Shown here one piece after another: positions 6,302 to 14,309 of a stretch of DNA of 64,000 nt. The stretch's first letter is position 1, and every line of letters begins with the position of its first letter. Under the pieces are notes generated by a model. It ran no database searches. It worked only from the letters and a program-made list of their open reading frames with translations, and was not told the DNA's origin. Both the position numbers and the translations under genes were made by a program. This DNA comes from CAZHPA01 sp964533945 (GTDB lineage: Bacteria; Bacillota; Clostridia; Lachnospirales; WRBF01), in the NCBI GenBank assembly GCA_964533945.1, contig CAZHPA010000002.1:1-64000 (forward strand), read 5' to 3'.

Positions 6302-6715
6302 ATGGGTGACAAGGTTATAATAACAGTATTTTTATTTATGTTTATATCTTTTTGGATAGCAGGAATATTAAGATTACGAATGTTTGAAATTAAAAGCAAA
6401 GTAGTTTACTGCTTGGTTTTTTTATTTCCTATATTCATATTCTATTTAAACCTTAGTACTTTCTTGCTAACAAAGAATAAAGCAATATCTCAAATGACAA
6501 TTTTAAGACGAATTTGGATTGTGTTTTTTATGTCTATAGTTAAATTACCTATTTGCTTTGGATTGACTTGTTATGCTATGAATAAGTTTGAAAAAGAATG
6601 TGAAAATATTCGTAAAGAGAAACCCGTAAATTTAATAAAACGTGGACTAGAGGAAGAAAGAGGAATTTATGCCAAAACTATATTATCTAAATTACCACTG
6701 CCAAGTTTGGCATAA
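6302..6715 (+). CDS. Hypothetical membrane protein (137 aa)
   Basis: AGAGGTG places the start at ATG 6302 rather than GTG 6293. Three membrane helices are visible (about residues 5-25, 35-57 and 72-92: VIITVFLFMFISFWIAGIL, then VYCLVFLFPIFIFYL, then IWIVFFMSIVKLPICFG), followed by a charged cytoplasmic tail of about 45 residues. No family is recognised. It is the second gene of a two-gene unit ending at the terminator at 6731. Confidence 0.55.
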   Translation: MGDKVIITVFLFMFISFWIAGILRLRMFEIKSKVVYCLVFLFPIFIFYLNLSTFLLTKNKAISQMTILRRIWIVFFMSIVKLPICFGLTCYAMNKFEKECENIRKEKPVNLIKRGLEEERGIYAKTILSKLPLPSLA

Positions 6716-6730
6716 TTTATATATGCAAAA

Positions 6731-6772
6731 GGACGCCGTACAAATCCTATATTGTATGACGTTCTTTTTTTA
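6731..6772 (+). terminator. Terminator before the integrase gene
   Basis: GGACGCCGTACAA pairs with TTGTATGACGTTC through G-U pairs and one mismatch, followed by seven T. It separates the membrane-protein pair from int. Confidence 0.75.
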
Positions 6773-6780
6773 TTTCCCTC

Positions 6781-6809
6781 TTGCCTTTCCCAAAATCTTC
6801 CGCTATAAT
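6781..6809 (+). promoter_or_regulatory. Sigma-A promoter of the integrase
   Basis: TTGCCT (6781-6786), 17 bases, TATAAT (6804-6809), giving a short leader before ATG 6851. It looks vegetative. I saw no convincing sigma-E or sigma-K pattern here. Confidence 0.65.
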
Positions 6810-6850
6810 TAATCAAAAAAGCATAAAAAATTAAAAAGAGGGAACCAACT

Positions 6851-8479
6851 ATGAAAATAGCAATATATTCCAGAAAATCCAAGTTAACCGAAAAAGGCGA
6901 ATCGGTTGAAAATCAAATTTCTTTGTGTAAAGAATATGTTAAAAAACATTTTAATACAGATGAATGCAACATTTTAATATATGAAGACGAAGGTTATTCT
7001 GGCGGAAATGTACAACGCCCTCAATTTAAAAAGCTAATAAAAGATGCCAATAATAAAAAATTTGATAAAATCATATGCTATCGCCTTGACAGAATAAGCC
7101 GAAATATTGCGGATTTTTCTAGTCTAATAGACGACCTTTCTAAATTAAACATAGGCTTTATATCTATTAGAGAGCAATTTGATACTACCACTCCCATCGG
7201 GCGCGCCATGATGTACATTGCTTCTGTTTTTGCACAGCTTGAACGAGAAACAACAGCGGAACGTATAAAAGACAATTTATGTTCTCTTTTTAAATCAGGA
7301 AGATATTTAGGACAAAAGTCGCCCTTTGGCTTTGTAAAAAAACAAGTGGAATATACTGATAAAAACGGAAACATAAAAAAATACAATATATTAGAGCAAT
7401 GCCCTGAAACATCAAAAATTGTTAAGCTTCTTTTTAAAAAATATTTAGAATATCAAAGCATACATAAAGTTCAAACATTTTGTATGCAAAATAATATTAA
7501 AACATTAAACGGGCATCATTATAAATGCTCCACAATAAGAAGAATATTGACCCACCCTACATACGCAGTTGCAGATAAAATTATTTATGACTATCTAGAA
7601 AAAATGGAAGTCGAAATTGTAGATAATATAGAAAAATTCAATGGTGAGTTCGGCATAGTAGTTTTTAGAAGAACTAGGCAAATTAAAAACAAAAATAATA
7701 ATCCTGAAGTAGTTTTCAACGAACCCACTGATTGGATTGCTACAATTGGAAAGCACAAAGGCATTATTTCATCTGATGATTGGATTAGAACACAACAAAT
7801 TATAGAAGGCAGAAAGTCCCTCTCAATACCTAGACCCACAAGTAAAACCGCTCTATTATCCGGTTTATTGCGTTGCGAAAAATGTAAAAGCCATATGCGT
7901 CCTTTTTCTATAGATAGACAGTCGGGAAGATTTTATTATGTTTGCGCAACAAAAGAAGCATCACGAAAAACGGCGTGTGACATGAAAAATATTAGAGGCG
8001 ACAAGCTCGACGTTGAAATAGTTGCTGATTTAAAAAGCAAATTTGCTAATAATGATGAATTTCTAAAATCTCTTTTTGAAGCAGAGCAGGAATTTAAGAA
8101 GAAAAATGATTCAATATTAGCAAAAGGAAAATTGTTAGAGAAAGAATTAAAACAAAATAATAACTCAATTAAAAACTTAATTATAAAACTTTCCAAAACT
8201 ACAGATTCCACCATCGAAAAATATATTGAACAGCATATTAAGCAGTTAGATAGTAGAAATAAAGAAATCAAGATTTTGCTTGAAACAATTTCTGATGAGC
8301 AAGAGAATGATAAAGTTGATGAACTTAGTTTGAGTCTTGTAACTAATAGTATTAATAAATTAAATAACGAATTTGATAGCATAGAAGACGTTGGAATAAA
8401 GCGTAATCTACTATCAGAATTTATAACTGCTATTTATTGGGACGGGAAGAATATTAAAATAGAATTTGTTGCAATCTGA
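6851..8479 (+). CDS. int: Large serine recombinase (prophage integrase)
   Basis: The ribosome site is AGAGGG before ATG. At 542 aa it has the full large-serine-integrase layout. The N-terminal resolvase domain (about 1-150) has KIAIYSRKS with the nucleophile probably Ser10, then CYRLDRISRN and SIREQFDTTTPIGRAMMYIA. Next come the recombinase domain (about 155-290), a zinc-ribbon domain (LLRCEKCKSHM with CATKEASRKTAC, about 335-380) and a coiled coil (about 410-490) with a C-terminal cap. These enzymes recombine attP with attB and need a directionality factor to excise. It has its own promoter and stops 23 bases before the interrupted sleC, so the attachment site is immediately downstream. It appears intact. 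Confidence 0.95.
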   Translation: MKIAIYSRKSKLTEKGESVENQISLCKEYVKKHFNTDECNILIYEDEGYSGGNVQRPQFKKLIKDANNKKFDKIICYRLDRISRNIADFSSLIDDLSKLNIGFISIREQFDTTTPIGRAMMYIASVFAQLERETTAERIKDNLCSLFKSGRYLGQKSPFGFVKKQVEYTDKNGNIKKYNILEQCPETSKIVKLLFKKYLEYQSIHKVQTFCMQNNIKTLNGHHYKCSTIRRILTHPTYAVADKIIYDYLEKMEVEIVDNIEKFNGEFGIVVFRRTRQIKNKNNNPEVVFNEPTDWIATIGKHKGIISSDDWIRTQQIIEGRKSLSIPRPTSKTALLSGLLRCEKCKSHMRPFSIDRQSGRFYYVCATKEASRKTACDMKNIRGDKLDVEIVADLKSKFANNDEFLKSLFEAEQEFKKKNDSILAKGKLLEKELKQNNNSIKNLIIKLSKTTDSTIEKYIEQHIKQLDSRNKEIKILLETISDEQENDKVDELSLSLVTNSINKLNNEFDSIEDVGIKRNLLSEFITAIYWDGKNIKIEFVAI

Positions 8480-8530
8480 CATTATTTTTTTGGGGAAATA
8501 TTCACCATTTTTTAACGTATGCAGTTGTAT
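8480..8530. other. Probable attachment-site junction of the element in sleC
   Basis: The integrase stops at 8479, and sleC homology (minus strand) ends around the codons for TTAY at 8517-8528. The remaining VKKW and stop (8502-8516) are not sleC-like, so the crossover should be near 8515-8525. The partner junction lies beyond position 1, so the core cannot be defined by comparison. Confidence 0.6.
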
Positions 8531-9257
8531 TAGTAAGAGTAAAATTTTTGCCTTGATTTCGATACCATTCGGTAAACACCCTGTTTAAAGTGAAAGATAT
8601 AATAGCTAAAACATTTGCTGTAATAGTTGATGTTGGCCATGTGGAATATATTTCGCTTGATGCAACATTTTTAATATAATCAGCAAACCTTATATAATAA
8701 TTGGGCGCCTTGTTATCATTTGGCAACCCTGCATGAACAACAACAAACTCAGGTATAACCGGCTTATCAAGCACAACAAAACCCGACTCTGGGTTAAGTG
8801 GTTTAACAGGGTCTTCTGGTGTTTTAGGGGGATATGTTCCCCAAAGCGTATGTTCCCCAATTGTAATTTCTTGCATTTGTTGCTCGGTTGTTTTTTGCGG
8901 TCTTAGCGTAACATCTTGCAAAGCTGTTGTAGATTGTAAAATTTCAATACCCGAAACTTCAACAGGCTCAAAATCTTTAGCTCTAACTTGAATAGTGTAC
9001 TCCGAATATGGTCTTTCTGTGCTGTTTGGCTCAAGTGAATAGTCAACTGGCGGACAAGGCAAGTCAATTGTTGCTGTTTGCCCTACGCTATCCGTTACAA
9101 GTTCTTCTATAACTTTATCACTACCCTTTTCTTTAACGGCAACTGTTGCGTTTGAAATGGGCATTCCAACATCTGTATCAAATACGGCAAATTGAAGCAT
9201 TCCTTTCGGTGTTTGCGCTGGGTCTTGAAATCTTGTCTGCAAAATTTTTCTGGTCAT
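8502..9257 (-). pseudogene. sleC: Spore cortex-lytic enzyme SleC, 5' half, interrupted by the element
   Basis: GGGAGG precedes ATG 9257. The 251 residues match the first part of clostridial SleC: an N-terminal prepro region with a carboxypeptidase-regulatory-like fold (VDYSLEPNSTERPYSEYTIQ), then ITIGEHTLWGTYPPKTPEDP, VIPEFVVVHAGLPNDNKAPN, YIKNVASSEIYSTWP, and the start of the catalytic region (ILAIISFTLNRVFTEWY family motif). SleC is normally about 420-440 residues. The rest of the lytic domain and the peptidoglycan-binding domain are missing. After TTAY the frame reads VKKW and stops. SleC degrades spore cortex during germination. No decay is seen in the remaining half. Wording of the family pattern is from memory. 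Confidence 0.85.
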
Positions 9258-9498
9258 TTCGCCTTCCTCCCATAAGTATGATATTATTACAACTTATGAT
9301 TACTGAAAGAAAATTGATGCTTTTACTAAATTAATATAATTTGAATATTACAACCAAACAAAAGCTAGCACTTGGTTATTTATGTATAAACTTTGTTAAT
9401 ACATTTTTTATTCCTTGCAATTACATAATAAAAATGATACAATTAAATTGTTAACTAGTTGGATAGGTCTACTAAAAAAGGAGGAAAGGGCTAATATT
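9258..9498. promoter_or_regulatory. Divergent region between sleC and the propeller gene
   Basis: On the minus strand, CATACTTA (about 9274-9281) is a weak match to a sigma-E -10 box, about 30 bases before the sleC start. No matching -35 is convincing. CATAAG (9269) and CTTATG (about 9295) form an inverted repeat around it. No gene is visible here. Confidence 0.3.
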
Positions 9499-10833
9499 TT
9501 GCCCGAATTTTTTATGAAAAAATCTTTCTTCAAAAAAATTATAGCAAGTGCTTTAGTTTTTACAACTCTTATTTCTGCTGCTCCTTACAAAACTTTTGCA
9601 GCTGAAAATTTGGGATGGGTATACTTTTTAAAGTATGGCGCAAATTCAAGTGAACTATGGCGTGTTAAAAGCGACGGTTCAACACAAACGCCGGAAAAGG
9701 TATCTGGAAACTTTGATACAAGTTCGGATTACGAAGACTACATAGTAAGAGGCGGCAACTACTTCTATTACTTAAAAGACACAAAATCATTTTTTAGAAT
9801 ACCATCTAAATATCCTGAAAAAGGTGAATCAAGCAGAATTATTGTTGATAACGACAACAAAGTTTTAAACTTTAGAATTGTTGACGATTTTGTATATTAC
9901 CTTAGCGATAAAAATAAAATAATGCGCTTTGGAGTTAATGCAAAAAACACAGGCGAAATTAAAAGCACAGCAAAAGAAATTGTTAATATGGTAGATGGAA
10001 ATAACCCAACGTTTTTTATTGAAAGCGGACGCATTTACTTTAACGCATTAAAAGACGGTAGAGAATTGTGGGTTGCTTCCCGTGCAGCAGACGGTTCGGG
10101 CGAAAACACTTGGATATGCCCAGGCATAATAGACCACTGGTCTTTAGCTAAAAAAGTTGATAACAACATTTACTTAATGGTTAACACAAGCCCTAAAGAA
10201 ACCAAATATTCTACAGAATGTATAGTAATGTATAAAGCACCAATAGCAGGCGGAGCAGGCGTTGCCTTAAGCGAAAAGAAACTTGACCTTAACTCAGTAC
10301 ACAGTGGTATGTGGGCAGGAAAATATTATATGTTTAACGATGGCGTTACTTATAGCGAAAAAGACCTTCCAAAAGCAACATCAAAAATTATGGACATAAA
10401 CGGCAAAATTAACACATTGCACGAAGGTTATGTATTTGAAGTTGTAAATTCCGATGACAAAAACAAATTTGTGTTTGTTGATGGCAAAAAATCATATGCA
10501 GTTGATGTAGTTGATGGAGCTGTTAAAAATAAAAAAGATTTAGGCGTTGACGATGCTTATTATGTTCGCAACTTAAAAACAGACGGCAAAATTAAAACAA
10601 CAGCTTTATTCGGAGAAAAAGGTACTTATGTTTTAAATAAAGATTTAGCTGCAACAAAGCTTGTTGGCGTTGAATGGGATATGTGCTTGTATCGTGATGA
10701 CATTGATGGAATTTTCTATATTAACGCAGCAGATGAAGGCAAGCTATATAAAATAACCGAAGACGGCACTAAAAAAGTTAAACTTACAAGCGACAAAATA
10801 CTTCAAATTTTAACTATTGAACCTGCAAAATAA
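9499..10833 (+). CDS. Secreted beta-propeller-like protein (DUF5050-type)
   Basis: TTG 9499 is eight bases after AAAGGG and is preferred. ATG 9514 is too far from any ribosome site. A signal peptide (KKIIASALVFTTLISAAP, cleavage near TFA-AEN) is followed by about 410 residues of repeated blades with patterns such as LGWVYFLKYG, NYFYYLKDTKSFFRIPSK, DFVYYLSDKNKIMRFG and GIFYINAADEGKLYKITEDG. Repeated YY-L/I-R blades are typical of DUF5050 domains, which are extracytoplasmic and probably bind sugars or peptidoglycan. No catalytic motif or cell-wall anchor is seen. It stands alone, with a terminator at 10867. Confidence 0.75.
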   Translation: MPEFFMKKSFFKKIIASALVFTTLISAAPYKTFAAENLGWVYFLKYGANSSELWRVKSDGSTQTPEKVSGNFDTSSDYEDYIVRGGNYFYYLKDTKSFFRIPSKYPEKGESSRIIVDNDNKVLNFRIVDDFVYYLSDKNKIMRFGVNAKNTGEIKSTAKEIVNMVDGNNPTFFIESGRIYFNALKDGRELWVASRAADGSGENTWICPGIIDHWSLAKKVDNNIYLMVNTSPKETKYSTECIVMYKAPIAGGAGVALSEKKLDLNSVHSGMWAGKYYMFNDGVTYSEKDLPKATSKIMDINGKINTLHEGYVFEVVNSDDKNKFVFVDGKKSYAVDVVDGAVKNKKDLGVDDAYYVRNLKTDGKIKTTALFGEKGTYVLNKDLAATKLVGVEWDMCLYRDDIDGIFYINAADEGKLYKITEDGTKKVKLTSDKILQILTIEPAK

Positions 10834-11085
10834 TTTTTAAACAAATTGTATTATGTAAGTTAAATTGCCATGCCCTAAAAAGGTATGGCTTAATATTTTT
10901 GCTGCATATAGTTAAAAAACGGTTGACAAACAAGCAATGCTATGTTAGCATAAAAACATTATAGCATTTTAAGGCAAATGCTTGCTATAGTAAATATATA
11001 GCAAAGATATGCAGTAATAAAATTTATATATTGACAAGCTTAAACAACTGCTGTAAACTGCAAGTAATTTCTTCTTGACGTAGAA
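10834..11085 (+). promoter_or_regulatory. Terminator and two tandem promoters upstream of the rpmG operon
   Basis: The propeller gene ends with a hairpin (GCCATGCC 10867-10874 with GGTATGGC 10882-10889, then a T-rich run). Two strong promoters follow: TTGACA 10923, 17 bases, TAGCAT 10946; and TTGACA 11031, 17 bases, TAAACT 11054. Between them are two inverted repeats (AATGCTAT/ATAGCATT near 10937-10970 and GCTATA/TATAGC near 10984-11002). No protein-coding gene is visible. Confidence 0.6.
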
Positions 11086-11295
11086 ATATTGGATTGTATC
11101 AACGAATTATGCGAAATTCAAGTGCCATTTGATACGTAAAATTTCTAATGTATGAGAATTAGAGAGTTGGAAAGTCGCTTATAACGACACCAGCCAGTAT
11201 GTAGGAAATCGTTGTATCCGAATTTAAGCCTGTGGAAAACTATGCCAAACACCAGTAGCTAAGCGAACGTGGGTTCTTTGAAGCAGGAAAAAATT
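11086..11295 (+). ncRNA. Omega-RNA-like structured RNA in the rpmG leader
   Basis: Downstream of the 11031 promoter there is a nested hairpin: TAGAAAT with ATTTCTA, and GTATCAA with TTGATAC (about 11081-11148). GTCG-CTTATAA-CGAC follows at about 11174. The block CCGAATTTAAGCC...CCAAACACCAGTAGC then matches the tnpB tail at 14-57, and GTTCTTTGAAGCAGGAA (about 11272-11288) is the usual tnpB right-end motif. The reading frame here is broken; only EFKPVENYAKHQ and a stop remain. No tnpB is present. It is either an IS605 remnant or a retained guide-RNA-like leader. Confidence 0.45.
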
Positions 11296-11385
11296 TATAT
11301 TCTTTATGCTTTTTATAAAGTTTTATAAATTTTACGCAACGGCTTGGTCTTTTTTTATGTTTAGGAAAAAGGAAGGTGCTTTGTT

Positions 11386-11535
11386 TTGAGAACTAAAATT
11401 ACATTAGCTTGCACAGATTGTAAGCAAAGAAACTACAACACAATGAAAGAAAAGAAAAACCATCCCGACAGAATGGAAACAAAAAAATATTGCAGATTTT
11501 GCAATAAGCATACTACCCACAGAGAAACGAAGTAG
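11386..11535 (+). CDS. rpmG: Ribosomal protein bL33
   Basis: A GGAAGG ribosome site precedes TTG 11386. The 49-residue product starts MRTKITLACTDCKQRNYNTM and has the two CxxC pairs (CTDC, CRFC) of the zinc-binding form of L33, with ends typical of the family. It is a 50S subunit protein near the E site. It lies just ahead of secE, the usual Firmicute position, and is easily missed because of its TTG start and small size. Confidence 0.95.
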   Translation: MRTKITLACTDCKQRNYNTMKEKKNHPDRMETKKYCRFCNKHTTHRETK

Positions 11536-11564
11536 ATGCTAAATCCAAAAAAGGAAGTGTTTTA

Positions 11565-11813
11565 ATGGACGAAAACAAACAAACTTCTGAACAAAAGTCT
11601 GAACAAAAAAATGAGGACAAAAAAAATTCTTTGTCTGCAAAATTTAACAACATAAAAGGTGAATTTAGAAAAATTATTTGGCCCAGCCGCAAAGATTTAA
11701 CTAAACAAACTATTACAGTTATAGTTACTTCTTTAATAATCGGCGTTATTATCGTTGCATTCGATGGTATATATGGAGTAGGACTTGAATATTTTACTAA
11801 GTTTTTGGGTTAA
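11565..11813 (+). CDS. secE: Preprotein translocase subunit SecE
   Basis: GGAAG precedes ATG. The 82-residue product has a Glu/Lys-rich hydrophilic start (about 1-25), the conserved amphipathic FNNIKGEFRKIIWPSRKDLT segment and one membrane helix (IIGVIIVAFDGIYGVGLEYF). This is the single-spanning form of SecE, which clamps SecY in the translocase. It lies between rpmG and nusG, 29 and 12 bases away, in the standard order. Confidence 0.95.
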   Translation: MDENKQTSEQKSEQKNEDKKNSLSAKFNNIKGEFRKIIWPSRKDLTKQTITVIVTSLIIGVIIVAFDGIYGVGLEYFTKFLG

Positions 11814-11825
11814 GAGGTTGATTTT

Positions 11826-12344
11826 ATGTCGGAAGAGGCTAAATGGTATGTCGTTCACACATATTCGGGCTACGAAAACAAAGTTAAAGCCAATATAGAA
11901 AAAATAGTTGAAAACAGATGTATGCACGACCAAATTTATGAAGTTGCCGTGCCACTTCAAGACCAAGTCGAAGTTAAAAATGGTCGAAAAAAAACAGTTT
12001 CCAGAAAAGTTTTCCCCGGCTATGTTTTGCTGAATATGATTATGAATGACGACACATGGTATGTTGTTAGAAATACAAGAGGGGTAACAAGCTTTGTTGG
12101 TCCCGGCTCTAAGCCCGTTGCACTAACAGATGAAGAAGTTGTAAATATGGGAATTGCCATTAAAAAAGAAGGCATTGATATTTCTGTTTCAGACACAGTT
12201 AGAGTTTCGTCAGGGCCTTTTGAAGACTCAATCGGAGTCATTAAAGAAGTTAACCAAAGCAAAAAGACAGTTACCGTTAAACTTATGGTTTTTGGACGTG
12301 AAACACCTGTTGAAGTTGATTTTATGCACGTTGAAAAGCTTTGA
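11826..12344 (+). CDS. nusG: Transcription termination/antitermination factor NusG
   Basis: AGAGG precedes ATG. At 172 aa it has the NGN domain (about 1-115: WYVVHTYSGYENKVKANIEK, and PGYVLLNMIMNDDTWYVVRN) and the C-terminal KOW domain (about 125-172: VRVSSGPFEDSIGVIKEVN). It binds RNA polymerase and modulates pausing, and its KOW domain contacts ribosome or Rho. Length and motifs are standard. Confidence 0.97.
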   Translation: MSEEAKWYVVHTYSGYENKVKANIEKIVENRCMHDQIYEVAVPLQDQVEVKNGRKKTVSRKVFPGYVLLNMIMNDDTWYVVRNTRGVTSFVGPGSKPVALTDEEVVNMGIAIKKEGIDISVSDTVRVSSGPFEDSIGVIKEVNQSKKTVTVKLMVFGRETPVEVDFMHVEKL

Positions 12345-12406
12345 TTCAAGTTTTTGATTCAAACTTTTAATTTTTAACTAATATAAGATATAAGGAGGTT
12401 TAGCCC

Positions 12407-12832
12407 GTGGCAAAAAAAGTAACAGGCTATGTTAAGCTTCAAATTAACGCCGGCAAAGCTACTCCGGCTCCACCCGTTGGTCCTGCATTAGGTCAGCATG
12501 GTGTTAATATTATGGGCTTTTGCAAAGAATTTAACGAAAGAACACAATCTCAAGTCGGGCTTGTTATTCCCGTTGTAATAACAATATATCAAGATAAAAG
12601 CTTTACATTTATAACAAAAACCCCTCCAGCTGCCGTTCTTTTAAAGAAAGCTTGTAAATTAGAATCGGGTTCTGCAGTTCCAAACAAAACTAAGATTGCA
12701 ACAATTACAAAAGCTGAAGTTCAAAAAATAGCAGAACTTAAAATGCCAGATTTAAACGCTGCATCAATTGAAGCAGCAGTAAGTATGGTTTCAGGAACAG
12801 CAAGAAGCATGGGAATTATTGTTAAAGACTAA
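12407..12832 (+). CDS. rplK: Ribosomal protein uL11
   Basis: TAAGGAGG precedes GTG 12407. The 141-residue product shows the L11 N-terminal signature (LQINAGKATPAPPVGPALGQ, HGVNIMGFCKEFN) and the rRNA-binding C-terminal domain ending in ARSMGIIVKD. It forms the GTPase-associated centre with 23S rRNA. It is co-transcribed with nusG upstream and rplA downstream. Confidence 0.97.
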   Translation: MAKKVTGYVKLQINAGKATPAPPVGPALGQHGVNIMGFCKEFNERTQSQVGLVIPVVITIYQDKSFTFITKTPPAAVLLKKACKLESGSAVPNKTKIATITKAEVQKIAELKMPDLNAASIEAAVSMVSGTARSMGIIVKD

Positions 12833-12882
12833 TTTAATTATTTATTTTTTTTAATTATAAATTTTATTTCTTAATTTCAAAA

Positions 12883-12911
12883 CGTGGGAGGTAAAAACCG
12901 TTATTACCACG
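12883..12911 (+). promoter_or_regulatory. Probable L1-binding leader hairpin before rplA
   Basis: CGTGG (12883-12887) pairs with CCACG (12907-12911), with an asymmetric GAGG bulge and TAA/TTA pairs above it. This bulged stem resembles the L1 binding site on 23S rRNA and lies just before the rplA ribosome site, suggesting autogenous control by L1. Confidence 0.5.
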
Positions 12912-12925
12912 AAAGGAGCTATTTT

Positions 12926-13618
12926 ATGAAACGAGGAAAGAAATATAACGAAAAGGCTAAACTCGTCGATAAGGCAAAATTATACGATACACAAGAAGCA
13001 ATTGATTTAGTTCAAAAAACAAAAATTGCAAAATTTGACGAAACGGTTGAAGCCCATATTAGGCTTGGTGTTGATTCAAGGCATGCCGACCAACAAGTTC
13101 GTGGCGCTGTTGTTTTACCTCATGGAACAGGTAAAAAAGTTCGTGTTCTTGTTTTTGCAAAAGGCGACAAACTTCAAGAAGCTGAAGCTGCAGGAGCAGA
13201 TTATGTAGGCGGAGCTGAACTTGTTACAAAAATTCAAACAGAAAACTGGTTCGAATTTGACGTTGTTGTTGCAACTCCCGATATGATGGGTGTTGTTGGT
13301 AAAATCGGGCGTGTTTTAGGTCCAAAAGGGCTTATGCCAAACCCTAAAGCAGGAACCGTTACAATGGACGTTGCAAAAGCAGTAGCCGAAATTAAAGCCG
13401 GTAAAATAGAATACCGCCTTGATAAAACAAACATTATTCACGTTCCAATTGGCAAAATTTCTTTTGGCTCTCAAAAATTAACTGATAATTTGCAAACTCT
13501 TATGGGTGCAATAATTAAAGCAAAACCATCAGCAGCTAAAGGGCAATATTTAAAAAGCGTTGTAATAGCATCAACAATGGGACCTGGTATTAGAATTAAC
13601 ACCGCAAAGTTATCATAA
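12926..13618 (+). CDS. rplA: Ribosomal protein uL1
   Basis: GAAAGGAG lies before ATG 12926, which gives the normal 230-residue length starting MKRGKKYNEKAKLVDKAKLY. An upstream in-frame GTG would extend into the leader hairpin. The L1 signature is present (VGKIGRVLGPKGLMPNPKAG) with the two-domain layout. L1 forms the mobile L1 stalk and represses its own operon by binding the mRNA. Confidence 0.97.
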   Translation: MKRGKKYNEKAKLVDKAKLYDTQEAIDLVQKTKIAKFDETVEAHIRLGVDSRHADQQVRGAVVLPHGTGKKVRVLVFAKGDKLQEAEAAGADYVGGAELVTKIQTENWFEFDVVVATPDMMGVVGKIGRVLGPKGLMPNPKAGTVTMDVAKAVAEIKAGKIEYRLDKTNIIHVPIGKISFGSQKLTDNLQTLMGAIIKAKPSAAKGQYLKSVVIASTMGPGIRINTAKLS

Positions 13619-13632
13619 ATAAAAAGTAAATA

Positions 13633-13661
13633 TTGACAACAGTTAAATGTTAATGTATAAT
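13633..13661 (+). promoter_or_regulatory. rplJ-rplL promoter
   Basis: TTGACA (13633-13638), 17 bases, TATAAT (13656-13661): a perfect consensus just before the L10 leader. Confidence 0.85.
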
Positions 13662-13677
13662 GTCAAAATTAAAATAA

Positions 13678-13777
13678 AACCGTAGACAGCAGGTGCTAAA
13701 GCATAAACCCTGCCGAGGTATTCGTTCGTTTCCTCTTTGTCTTGCGGTTTATGCGATAAAGAGGTTTTTTATCGCCG
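13678..13777 (+). ncRNA. Ribosomal protein L10 leader with terminator-like stem
   Basis: CCGTAGACAGCAGGTGCTAA followed by CCCTGCCGAGGT is the conserved kink-turn and stem of the Firmicute L10 leader, where the L10(L12)4 complex binds. It ends in a CCTCTTT/AAAGAGG stem with six T (about 13731-13772), which would act as an attenuator. Confidence 0.9.
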
Positions 13778-13800
13778 TTTTTAAAAAAGGAGGTGTATTC

Positions 13801-14283
13801 ATGCCGAAAATTGAAGAAAAACAAGTTATTGTTAATGAGATTAAAGAAAAACTTGCAAAAACAAAATCTATTGTTATGGTTGATGCCAGAGGCCTAACCG
13901 TTTTGCAAGACACAGAGCTTAGAAAAAAATTAAGAGAAGCCGGCGTTGACTATAAAGTGTATAAAAATACAATGGTTAACATTGCTATTTCCGGAACGCC
14001 TTTTGAAGGGCTTAAAGATTATTTAAATGGGCCAAGCGCATTTGCTTTTTCATATGACAGCTCTGTAAACGTTGCCGGTATTTTCAGCAAAGAATTAAAA
14101 GCTATGCCTGCACTTGAATTTAAAGCAGGATACGTAGAAAACATTGTTTACGATGCAAAAGGTATTAAAGCTATTGCTGAAATTCCAAGCAAAGAAGTTT
14201 TATTATCAAAACTTTTAGGTTCGTTCAAATCACCAATGGCTTCATTTGCGCGTCTTGCTAAAGCTATTGCTGATAAAGAATAA
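13801..14283 (+). CDS. rplJ: Ribosomal protein uL10
   Basis: AAAGGAGG precedes ATG 13801, the only sensible start, since the frame upstream runs through the L10 leader. The 160-residue product starts MPKIEEKQVIVNEIKEKLAK, carries the rRNA-binding N-domain (VDARGLTVLQDTELRKKLRE) and ends in the short helix that holds the L7/L12 dimers. It forms the base of the stalk. Expression is probably autoregulated through the leader at 13678. Confidence 0.96.
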   Translation: MPKIEEKQVIVNEIKEKLAKTKSIVMVDARGLTVLQDTELRKKLREAGVDYKVYKNTMVNIAISGTPFEGLKDYLNGPSAFAFSYDSSVNVAGIFSKELKAMPALEFKAGYVENIVYDAKGIKAIAEIPSKEVLLSKLLGSFKSPMASFARLAKAIADKE

Positions 14284-14309
14284 TATTAAAATATTTGGAG
14301 GTGCTTTTT

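Noticed and set aside
6781..6850. Sporulation (sigma-E or sigma-K) promoter for the integrase
   Set aside because: The CATA at about 6822 lacks a proper partner box and correct downstream bases; a near-consensus sigma-A promoter is present instead.
1..8480. The missing sleC 3' half within the element
   Set aside because: No frame on the minus strand here encodes the rest of the lytic domain or a peptidoglycan-binding domain; it must be outside the window if it exists.
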